From positions 1 through 8,214 of the forward strand of contig NZ_QSSH01000044.1 of the NCBI RefSeq assembly GCF_003438495.1: a stretch of 8,214 bases of DNA, read 5' to 3'. Shown here piece by piece: positions 1 to 6,809 of the stretch. Below the pieces are notes generated by a model. That model was not told the DNA's origin. It made no database searches and saw only the letters and a program-made list of their open reading frames with translations. The stretch comes from Collinsella sp. TF05-9AC. Lineage in GTDB: Bacteria; Actinomycetota; Coriobacteriia; Coriobacteriales; Coriobacteriaceae. Both the position numbers and the translations under genes were made by a program. How positions within the stretch are numbered: position 1 is the first letter of the stretch; the number at the start of each line of letters is the position of its first letter.

Positions 1-62
1 ATGCCGAAATGGCGCGAAGCACGCGGTTGACAAAACTATAGAGACACGTCCCATTTTACCTA
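1..62. other. Left flank of the duplicated LOG 3' end, unassigned
   Basis: No gene can be assigned here. Frame 1 reads an open stretch from position 1 to a TGA at 28-30 (MPKWREARG then stop), which could be the very end of a plus-strand gene cut by the window edge, but nine residues are not enough to identify it. A TTGACA hexamer at 28-33 has no convincing -10 partner at the right distance. If the island model is right, this is chromosomal sequence that originally lay downstream of the LOG gene. Confidence 0.25.
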
Positions 63-108
63 CCCTACATCAGCCCGCTCAGGGCGATGTCGACGGCTTC
101 GTTGAGGT
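63..108. repeat. 46-bp direct repeat, left copy (candidate att site)
   Basis: Positions 63-108 are identical to 4412-4457 in the same orientation. The repeat begins two bases beyond the LOG stop codon and ends 13 codons into the 3' end of the gene. Identity stops abruptly on the outer side (position 62 versus 4411) and drops to about 85% on the inner side. Perfect identity confined to the extreme 3' end of a gene is typical of an attachment or crossover site for an integrative element. Confidence 0.75.
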
Positions 109-209
109 CGTCGGTGATGTGGACAAGGTCTGGATCGAGTGGGCTGATCATGCCGGCATCCATCACCGGGCCGTTGAGCCAGTCGAACAGGCCCCTCGCG
201 GTACCCACT
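65..209 (-). pseudogene. Truncated 3' fragment of a LOG-family (TIGR00730) gene
   Basis: Read on the minus strand, 65-193 encode a 42-residue tail (GLFDWLNGPVMDAG to SGLM) that matches the C-terminus of the intact LOG gene at 4414-5172 with a single change, Asp for Asn. The first 46 bp (63-108) are identical to 4412-4457. In the next 85 bp there are 13 differences, 12 of them synonymous. Beyond position 193 the nucleotide similarity continues weakly to about 209, but an extra C in the run at 191-196 shifts the frame, and upstream of that there is no LOG sequence. The fragment therefore lacks the whole nucleotide-binding and catalytic part and cannot be functional. The open frame continues to 304 only by chance. 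The synonymous pattern shows the copy evolved as part of a working gene until recently, so it is more likely an imported gene end than a decayed local duplicate. Confidence 0.85.
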
Positions 210-267
210 GGACAAAAAATGGCAAATATGAGTACCGCCACCAAATTAGTAGCAGCAAAATCTCGCC

Positions 268-292
268 GGAATTGATCATTTCGATCAATTCC
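268..292. repeat. Perfect inverted repeat, candidate operator or hairpin
   Basis: Arms GGAATTGATC (268-277) and GATCAATTCC (283-292) are exact complements separated by five bases. The symmetry fits a dimeric repressor site or a short stem-loop upstream of the primase-helicase gene. There is no T-tract after it, so it is not a typical intrinsic terminator. Confidence 0.5.
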
Positions 293-353
293 ACGTCTTG
301 CCAAGGCTCAAAATTCCGTGTTTAGTGGGTTAGATATATAGAATAATGTGGAA

Positions 354-374
354 TTGGTATTCTATTCTTACCAA
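354..374. repeat. Inverted repeat TTGGTA-N9-TACCAA
   Basis: Six-base arms at 354-359 and 369-374 are exact complements with a nine-base AT-rich spacer. The site lies about 240 bp before the start of the primase-helicase gene and overlaps the end of a GGAATT word. It could be an operator, but no regulator gene is present in the window to pair with it. Confidence 0.3.
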
Positions 375-612
375 ATGTTATGAGACTACATTAACAACAG
401 TACTCATATTTGACGTTATTTGACCACGGAGTCATTCGAGGACCCCTCCCCACGCCGCCAACACGCCCCATAGCCGCCAAAACACCTTTAACAACAGCCG
501 CCGCACGTTTTGGCACCGGCTAATTGCCACTCACGGATCGGTACCCCACTATTACCGAACCCTAATCGAAGTCGCATATCTCATAAAGCTGAAATGACGT
601 ACCCTCATCCCA

Positions 613-3567
613 ATGAACGCTGACAAGAATGGCATTCAAATGAGCAACGCCGTGCATCAATACGCCCTTTTCGGGAACGCCTTATTCAAACTCAATAAAA
701 CGGTTGTCCACGCTTCAGATCCGCGTAAGCAGATCGTAATCTGTAGCAACGGTCCAGACATCCGTTACGCAACACTCGAAGAATGGGACAAAGCCGGCAA
801 ATCTTTCGGCGAACGTGCACAGACCGAGGGCATCGTTACCAGCGCGAGCCCAGCGCGCGACAAACTCGAGCTCTTTCGCAATCTTTTTACCGGCCGCAAA
901 GATGTGCACGCTCACGGGTATCGCAGAAAAGACGGGGGCATCGGCTATACACCCGCCTGCGCAAATGAGTGGAAGCCAGGCATTTGCCCCAAAGCAAACC
1001 ATCACAGAATTAAATGCGCTGAATGTCGCAGCCGCACATTCCTTGAGCTGAACGATGCCGCCATTATCGCCCATTTCAAAGGCAGCGACGACAGGCTCCG
1101 GGACGTCATAGGTCAATATGTTCTCGACAAAGACTGCAACACAAATGTCCTTGTCATTGATTTTGACAAAGCCGATTGGAAAGAAGCGACAAACGCTATC
1201 AGGCTTGTCGTAAAAAAGCATGGAATTAACGCTGCGGTCGAGCGATCAAGGTCAGGCAACGGCGCGCATATCTGGTTTTTCTTCCTAGAACCTATAAACG
1301 CAAAGACAGCACGAGATTTCGGTAGCTGCCTTATCGCCGAAGCAGCGGCACTCAACAAGACAATCACCTTCGAAGCCTTTGACCGAATGATACCCGCGCA
1401 GTCCACCATTCCTGAAGGCGGCTTTGGAAATCTCATTGCGCTGCCCTTTCAGGGAAAAGCGCAGCGGGAAGGAAACAGCGTATTTGTTGACGAACGATTC
1501 GAGCCCTTTCCCGACCAATGGCTTTACCTTTCGCAAATCCAACTAATCTCGCGTGCGACGGTGGATCGTCTGATCGAGGACACCAAAAACAAACCGCTTG
1601 GAATAGCAACAGCTGCAGCGACAAACAAAACCAGGCGCAATGTCCAAAAGCCACGAAAGCGGCTCCCGCTCACGCCACGAGACTTCCCCTCGAACCTGCT
1701 CGTCACACAAGCCGATATGCTCTACATCCCCGAAAAGTCTCTGAGCCCGGCAGCTCAAATGGAAATCCGCAGGCTTGCGACATTTGCCAACCCGGAGTTC
1801 TTCCGTGCGCAATCTATGCATCAATCAGTATTCGGCAAACCGCGACTCATAGACCTCAGCGAACTTAGAGATGGCCGCGTCGCGATTCCCAGAGGCTGCA
1901 AAGCCCAACTTGAGCAGCTGATTCAAGAAGCCCACGTTACTGCCCATTATTCAGACGAACGTAGCACAGGCAATCCAATTGAGATGGCATTCAAAGGGAC
2001 CCTTCATCCCGAACAGCAAATTGCCGCCGACCAGATGCTTGAATACGAAGACGGAATCATGTCTGCGCCAACGGGCTTCGGTAAAACCGTCATCGGAGCT
2101 TATCTTATTGCCGCCGTTGGTCTTCCGGCGCTCGTCATTGTTCCAAAGACCGCGCTCATAGCCCAATGGAAATCGCAGCTCGAACGATTTCTCGACATTA
2201 CGGACACCAGAGAGCCGGTCCGAACGCCAAAAGGACGAATCAGCAAAAAGCAACCTCCCCTTATTGGACAAATCGGAGGGGGCAAAACCGCCGTCAGCGG
2301 CCTTATCGACGTCGCTTCCTTTCAGTCGCTATCTGGCAAAGACTCCCAAACCGGGGAGCCGATAGTTAAGAACCTTGTTCGTAATTACGGCCTCATTATC
2401 TGCGACGAATGCCACCATGCTGCCGCGCCACAGCTCGAGCTCGTCCTCAAGTCCGCTCCAGCCAAATATATATATGGCCTCTCCGCGACACCCGAGCGCT
2501 CCGACGGACTCACGCGGGCGCTCTCGATGCTCTGCGGCCCGCTTCGCTATGTCATCGATCCAAAAACGCAGGCAATTCAGCAGGGCATCCAGCGCATCGT
2601 TCGACCGAGATTTACCGGCATTCGGCTATCCGCCTACGAGCCGGATGCAAGCTTCAATCAGATTCTCGATATGCTGTGTGCACATGCGGCAAGAAACGAA
2701 TTGATTGTCGATGACGCCCTCGAAGCAGCGTCAAACGGTCGACATCCGCTCATACTATCCAAAAGGAAAAAGCATGCTGAGGAACTGTTCAGGTTGCTTA
2801 ATGATCGCAGACACGAGCCCATACTCTTAACCGGAGAAATCGGCGCCAAAGAAAGAAAAGCGATACTGAACAGTCTTCCCGGCTTTGAGCATGAACATCG
2901 AATCATCGTCGCCACCGAAAGCCTTCTGAGCGAGGGCTTCGATCTGTCCTACCTTGACACCCTTTTCATTGCCACGCCGATATCTTGGGACGGCAGCGTA
3001 ACGCAGCAGGTGGGCAGACTGCATAGAAGCCACGAGGGCAAGCAACAGGTTGAGATATTCGACTACATTGACCTGTCGATACCCATGCTCGCCCGCATGT
3101 ACCAGAAAAGACTCAAGACGTACGCCAAGTTGGGGTACGAAATTTATTCAGCAGAGGACAGCGAGCAACCCGATTACAACATTCTCATAGAGCCGGCAAA
3201 CGCTATTGAGGCATTAATTAAAGACATCACCGGTGCCACAAAGAGTGCCTTCATAGCCGCATCCTACGCATCCGCCGCATGCCTCACGAAACTCACCACC
3301 ACACTCGCAGGCGCAGCCGCCCGTGGGATTACCCTTGAGGTTTATGTTGCCTCACCTCCGCGCGATGACGCGAAAGCGATTTTTGCCGAGATGAACGTCG
3401 ACTATTCCGTCAAGGCCAAAGGGCGGCTGTGCGCGGCCGTGATTGACGAGGAAACTGTCTGGTACGGGACTATCCCGCTGCTGGCATTCCCCAAGAAAGA
3501 AGACCGCAGCATCCGTTTCAAAAGCAACGAAGTCGCCGCTGAGTTTTTGAGCGAAATCCAGCAATGA
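613..3567 (+). CDS. TOTE-type primase-helicase with degenerate PLD domain
   Basis: A 984-residue fusion recognised from motif order. Residues 1-80 are unassigned. Residues 84-320 form an archaeo-eukaryotic primase: a four-Cys zinc site (C116, C125, C135, C138), the metal-binding DFD motif (D183, D185), SRSGNGAH with H219, and a third acidic position at D257. Residues 360-440 are the linker region usual in this family. Residues 460-840 are a superfamily II helicase: Walker A APTGFGKT (485-492), DECHH (598-602), SATP (624-627) and QQVGRLHR (798-805). Residues 850-984 have a PLD-like fold, but the HxK...GSxN site reads R938-L-C940...G952-T-I-P955, so catalysis is probably lost. The family is annotated as the TOTE conflict system and is predicted to act on invading nucleic acid; that role is prediction. 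ATG 613 is the first start after an in-frame stop at 595-597. It has no clear Shine-Dalgarno, and the ATG at 640 is an alternative. The gene is monocistronic and convergent with the toxin-antitoxin pair. Confidence 0.88.
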   Translation: MNADKNGIQMSNAVHQYALFGNALFKLNKTVVHASDPRKQIVICSNGPDIRYATLEEWDKAGKSFGERAQTEGIVTSASPARDKLELFRNLFTGRKDVHAHGYRRKDGGIGYTPACANEWKPGICPKANHHRIKCAECRSRTFLELNDAAIIAHFKGSDDRLRDVIGQYVLDKDCNTNVLVIDFDKADWKEATNAIRLVVKKHGINAAVERSRSGNGAHIWFFFLEPINAKTARDFGSCLIAEAAALNKTITFEAFDRMIPAQSTIPEGGFGNLIALPFQGKAQREGNSVFVDERFEPFPDQWLYLSQIQLISRATVDRLIEDTKNKPLGIATAAATNKTRRNVQKPRKRLPLTPRDFPSNLLVTQADMLYIPEKSLSPAAQMEIRRLATFANPEFFRAQSMHQSVFGKPRLIDLSELRDGRVAIPRGCKAQLEQLIQEAHVTAHYSDERSTGNPIEMAFKGTLHPEQQIAADQMLEYEDGIMSAPTGFGKTVIGAYLIAAVGLPALVIVPKTALIAQWKSQLERFLDITDTREPVRTPKGRISKKQPPLIGQIGGGKTAVSGLIDVASFQSLSGKDSQTGEPIVKNLVRNYGLIICDECHHAAAPQLELVLKSAPAKYIYGLSATPERSDGLTRALSMLCGPLRYVIDPKTQAIQQGIQRIVRPRFTGIRLSAYEPDASFNQILDMLCAHAARNELIVDDALEAASNGRHPLILSKRKKHAEELFRLLNDRRHEPILLTGEIGAKERKAILNSLPGFEHEHRIIVATESLLSEGFDLSYLDTLFIATPISWDGSVTQQVGRLHRSHEGKQQVEIFDYIDLSIPMLARMYQKRLKTYAKLGYEIYSAEDSEQPDYNILIEPANAIEALIKDITGATKSAFIAASYASAACLTKLTTTLAGAAARGITLEVYVASPPRDDAKAIFAEMNVDYSVKAKGRLCAAVIDEETVWYGTIPLLAFPKKEDRSIRFKSNEVAAEFLSEIQQ

Positions 3568-3608
3568 GGAGAACCGGGGGCCGCAGCAGCGAACGGGGCG
3601 CGCCTATC

Positions 3609-3675
3609 AGTTGCGGTGAAATAGGGACTGTTTTTGGCCAATCGACCGCAAATCAGTCCCTATTCCACCGCAACT
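3609..3675. repeat. Long imperfect palindrome between convergent genes (REP-like)
   Basis: Two 22-base arms, 3609-3630 and 3654-3675, are complementary with a single mismatch and enclose a 23-base spacer starting with five T. The palindrome fills most of the 121 bp between the primase-helicase stop (3567) and the toxin stop (3689). It could end transcription from both sides, but neither strand has a T-tract directly after the stem, so it is not a canonical intrinsic terminator. The length and near-perfect symmetry look more like a dispersed extragenic palindrome or a small non-autonomous element. That reading is inference, because only one copy is visible here. Confidence 0.65.
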
Positions 3676-3688
3676 TGGAAATCGGCGA

Positions 3689-3997
3689 TCAGCCCAGCGG
3701 ACCCTGAAACAGTTCCTCATGCGAGCCCATTCTCACCAGCCTAATCACTGGGTTAGTCTTATGGGGAAGATAAAGAACGACCACATCGACCAAGCCATCG
3801 GATAGGTGGAAATCGATGTGGCCGTTGTAGTTTCCGCCCGGGTTTGAGAGCTCGTGGGCGCCATACTCCGCCGGAAGTGACCCATGAGCCACAAGCTCTG
3901 CAACCGCCGCTTTAAACTCACTTTTTAGCTGCGGATGCATGCGCATCGTTCGCTTGTAGTCGGCCTTAAACTGAGCCTCGACTTTAATCTCAAACAT
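3689..3997 (-). CDS. YafQ-family toxin (RelE/ParE superfamily mRNA interferase)
   Basis: A 102-residue protein of the YafQ branch of the RelE superfamily. These toxins cut mRNA in the ribosomal A site until bound by their antitoxin. Residues that align with the YafQ active site are present: H48 in the YGAHEL segment, D62 and H64 in GHIDFHL, D71 before the VVVLY strand, and H93 in the terminal GSHEELF. The length is close to that of E. coli YafQ (about 92). The gene starts two bases after the antitoxin stop, and its Shine-Dalgarno (TGAGG, 4005-4009 on the minus strand) lies inside the antitoxin's last codons, so the pair is translationally coupled. All catalytic positions are intact, so the toxin should be active. 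It converges on the primase-helicase gene and probably helps stabilise the island. Confidence 0.9.
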   Translation of the reverse strand: MFEIKVEAQFKADYKRTMRMHPQLKSEFKAAVAELVAHGSLPAEYGAHELSNPGGNYNGHIDFHLSDGLVDVVVLYLPHKTNPVIRLVRMGSHEELFQGPLG

Positions 3998-3999
3998 CG

Positions 4000-4299
4000 C
4001 TAGTCCTCATCGAGGAACGACATAAGCTCATCAGCGTCGTTGAATGACGGGCTATCGTCCGGCAAAATCCCCAACTCATGAGCCTCGGCGATTACCATGG
4101 CACGCCTCGTCGCCTCGTTGGGCACTTCCGCCCTTCCTACAATCTCAAAAGGAATCTTTCGCTGATTTACAAGCTGCCGAACGGCAAGATTGAGATAGGA
4201 ATTGAGGCTGAGGCCGACCGAATCCAAGAACTCAGTCGCCTGCTCCTTGAGCCCCTCTTCGATGCGAACCGTCGTAGGCTTAACCGTTGCAGTAGACAT
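4000..4299 (-). CDS. RelB/DinJ-family antitoxin
   Basis: A 99-residue antitoxin that neutralises the downstream YafQ-type toxin and usually represses its own operon. Residues 9-50 (TTVRIEEGLKEQ onward through SLNSYLNLAVRQLV) form the ribbon-helix-helix DNA-binding and dimerisation domain typical of RelB/DinJ. The acidic C-terminal half, ending in DELMSFLDED, is the expected toxin-binding segment. The start at 4297-4299 is chosen because a strong GAGGAGGT Shine-Dalgarno (4305-4312) lies five bases upstream. An upstream in-frame ATG at 4372-4374 would add 25 residues but would place the predicted -10 box inside the gene. The gene is co-oriented with the LOG gene and starts about 115 bp after the LOG stop. 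Confidence 0.9.
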   Translation of the reverse strand: MSTATVKPTTVRIEEGLKEQATEFLDSVGLSLNSYLNLAVRQLVNQRKIPFEIVGRAEVPNEATRRAMVIAEAHELGILPDDSPSFNDADELMSFLDED

Positions 4300-4325
4300 A
4301 CGCGACCTCCTCGCCCTCGTCTTTT

Positions 4326-4373
4326 GCATCAGTATACCCAATTTAGATGGCAGTCTGATGTTAAATAGCATCA
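4326..4373 (-). promoter_or_regulatory. Toxin-antitoxin promoter and candidate autorepression operator
   Basis: On the minus strand a TATACT -10 box lies at 4331-4336, which would start transcription about 20-25 bases before the antitoxin start. The matching -35 is weak. An inverted repeat TGATG-N8-CATCA lies at 4356-4373, and a third GCATCA half-site lies at 4326-4331, overlapping the -10. Repeated half-sites across the promoter fit autorepression by the ribbon-helix-helix antitoxin, as known for RelB/DinJ operons. Assignment of the exact operator is inference. Confidence 0.5.
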
Positions 4374-4411
4374 ATATGCCCTTCTCATTACTACAACGAC
4401 AGACACGCTCG

Positions 4412-4457
4412 CCCTACATCAGCCCGCTCAGGGCGATGTCGACGGCTTCGTTGAGGT
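4412..4457. repeat. 46-bp direct repeat, right copy (candidate att site)
   Basis: This is the partner of the repeat at 63-108, at the 3' end of the intact LOG gene and covering its stop codon. The two copies bracket about 4.35 kb that holds the primase-helicase gene and the toxin-antitoxin pair. No tyrosine or serine recombinase gene is seen between them. Confidence 0.75.
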
Positions 4458-5172
4458 TATCGGTAATGTGTACCAGATCCGGATCGAGCGGGCTGATCAT
4501 ACCGGCGTCCATCACCGGACCGTTAAGCCAGTCGAATAGGCCCTGCCAGTACTCGCTGCCTACCAGCACAAGCGGCATGCGCTTGACCTTGTGCGTCTGC
4601 ACCAGCGTGAGTACCTCGAACATCTCGTCGAGCGTGCCAAAGCCGCCGGGGAACACGATGGCGCCCGAGCTGTATTTGACGAACATGGTCTTGCGCACAA
4701 AAAAGTAACGGAAATCCATGCCGAGGTTCACGTACTTGTTGAGCCCATGCTCATGCGGAAGCTCGATACCCAAGCCGACCGACTTGCCGTTGGCACTCGC
4801 CGCTCCCCTGTTGGCCGCCTCCATGACGCCGGGACCGCCGCCGGTGATAACCGCCACGCCGCGCTGGGCGATTTTGCGACCGACCGTGCGCGCCGCCTTG
4901 TAGAGCGGATCGGTCTTGGGCGTACGGGCGCTCCCGAAGATGGTCACCGCGGGCCCAAGCTCGGCAAGCGCGCCAAAGCCATCGACAAACTCGGCCTGAA
5001 TGCGCAGCACGCGCCACGGGTCGGCATGCAACCAGTCGGTCGAGTCCTCAGGCGCCAGCAGGTTGGCGTAGGTGTTGTCCTTAGGAATCATGGGGCCGCG
5101 CATGACCACGGGGCCGCGGCGGTACGTCTCGTCGTAGGCGGGCTCGCTCTCGACGTTCTCATTCTTAATCAT
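4414..5172 (-). CDS. LOG-family (TIGR00730) nucleotide phosphoribohydrolase
   Basis: A 252-residue Rossmann-fold protein of the LOG / TIGR00730 family, cytosolic enzymes that release the base from nucleoside 5'-monophosphates (in LOG proteins, cytokinin nucleotides). The substrate here cannot be told from sequence. Motifs in order: FGSAR (79-83), GGGPGVMEAA (111-120), the RKTMFVK segment with R160 and K161, and the family signature PGGFGTLDE (175-183), whose Glu is the catalytic position in characterised members. The start at 5170-5172 is chosen for the AGGAG Shine-Dalgarno at 5178-5182, five bases upstream; the open frame reaches 5286, but the extension has no ribosome site. The last 42 codons are duplicated at 65-193, with the stop codon inside a 46-bp direct repeat, so the gene appears to be the integration target of the island to its left and remains intact. 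Confidence 0.9.
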   Translation of the reverse strand: MIKNENVESEPAYDETYRRGPVVMRGPMIPKDNTYANLLAPEDSTDWLHADPWRVLRIQAEFVDGFGALAELGPAVTIFGSARTPKTDPLYKAARTVGRKIAQRGVAVITGGGPGVMEAANRGAASANGKSVGLGIELPHEHGLNKYVNLGMDFRYFFVRKTMFVKYSSGAIVFPGGFGTLDEMFEVLTLVQTHKVKRMPLVLVGSEYWQGLFDWLNGPVMDAGMISPLDPDLVHITDNLNEAVDIALSGLM

Positions 5173-5286
5173 GGGTACTCCTATCGAAAATAGAAACGGA
5201 CGGGGTCGACGCCATGCGTCAAACACCCGCCCGAACATCAACCATTCGGTATGGTACCCACGATGCATCAAGCGCTTACAAGGCAT

Positions 5287-5333
5287 CGGTCAGCGGTCGT
5301 GCAGGCCGTGTTAGCGAACGCGACGACCGACCG
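5287..5333. repeat. Intergenic stem-loop between tgt and the LOG gene
   Basis: CGGTC (5287-5291) and GGTCGT (5295-5300) pair with GACCG (5329-5333) and ACGACC (5323-5328), leaving a three-base bulge. An inner stem 5307-5312 / 5317-5322 is adjacent. There is no T-tract on either strand, so an intrinsic terminator for tgt is possible but not shown. The rest of the 210-bp spacer holds the LOG Shine-Dalgarno but no clear promoter. Confidence 0.35.
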
Positions 5334-5382
5334 CCGCTTGACCTTTGCCGTTGCCCACGCTCTGTAAGCGCGCCTGTCGCCC

Positions 5383-6522
<1,140 letters not shown>

Positions 6523-6559
6523 AAACTGGAACTCCTTGGTTGCGGTTCATACGCAAACC

Positions 6560-6565
6560 ATTATA
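6560..6565 (-). promoter_or_regulatory. Predicted -10 box of the tgt promoter
   Basis: The minus strand carries a perfect TATAAT at 6560-6565, which would give a 5' untranslated region of about 30 bases before the tgt start codon. The -35 hexamer at the usual spacing (TCGGTG with 18 bases) is poor. No other candidate is visible between tgt and the insertion element. Confidence 0.5.
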
Positions 6566-6685
6566 CGGGCAACCCGCAAAGAGCACCGACTCGACAGAAA
6601 CTGGTGCAAAGGAAACCTGCCCCTTGCGACAACGGATCATTTCCGACAGCCACAGCAACGCCGATGCTATGGCACCGACAGACAC

Positions 6686-6699
6686 TATGACCCAATCCG
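6686..6699 (+). repeat. Subterminal inverted repeat, left end of the IS
   Basis: TATGACCCAATCCG matches the complement of 8194-8207 over 14 bases without mismatch. The similarity stops on both sides, so this is a discrete paired site rather than the edge of a longer duplication. Confidence 0.75.
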
Positions 6700-6718
6700 A
6701 GGGCACTAAAAAGATAGG

Positions 6719-6787
6719 AGCCCCCGCTCGTGACCGCGGGTCGGGGCTGCGACAATGATGTTGAAGTGCCATAGGCGCAGCCGCGCC
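6719..6787 (+). other. Structured left non-coding end of the IS
   Basis: Two stems are visible between the left repeat and the transposase: AGCCCC (6719-6724) with GGGGCT (6743-6748), and GGCGC (6774-6778) with GCGCC (6783-6787). They would lie in the transposase leader RNA and may limit translation or read-through from outside. The left end is short for a complete bridge RNA. Confidence 0.35.
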
Positions 6788-6809
6788 GCAACGAGGTTGG
6801 GAGGCTCCC

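Larger units (their letters stand above)
210..612. other. AT-rich non-coding leader of the primase-helicase gene
   Basis: No supported gene lies in these 403 bases. The stretch is much richer in A and T than the LOG and tgt genes, mainly from 210 to 420. It holds a perfect inverted repeat at 268-292, a second at 354-374, and four copies of the hexamer GGAATT or its complement at 268, 287, 312 and 350. AT-rich -10-like words occur near 333-343, but none has a good -35 at the right distance. The 421-540 part is C-rich, with repeated GCCGCC-type words, and has no recognisable function. Such a long leader before a single gene suggests regulation at the promoter or in the 5' untranslated region. 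Confidence 0.5.

Noticed and set aside
1..30. Possible C-terminus of a plus-strand gene (nine codons then TGA)
   Set aside because: It is too short to recognise and could be chance; the left flank would be needed.
65..304. Open frame of 79 codons on the minus strand
   Set aside because: Only the last 42 codons resemble a real protein, the LOG C-terminus; the upstream half is chance reading of AT-rich DNA after a frameshift. It is listed as a gene remnant instead.
594..623. Nine-codon reading frame overlapping the primase-helicase start, a possible leader peptide
   Set aside because: It has no Shine-Dalgarno and no regulatory codon run or attenuator-like structure.
4300..4374. 25-residue N-terminal extension of the antitoxin
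   Set aside because: The strong ribosome site directly before the inner ATG and the predicted -10 box within the extension both argue for the shorter protein.
4591..5193. 200-codon open frame on the plus strand
   Set aside because: It is an antisense shadow of the LOG gene with no family features.
5173..5286. N-terminal extension of the LOG protein
   Set aside because: It has no ribosome site and no family similarity; the inner ATG has AGGAG at good spacing.
6540..6758. 72-codon open frame running into the IS left end
   Set aside because: It has no ribosome site, no similarity, and crosses the inverted repeat of the element; it looks like chance.
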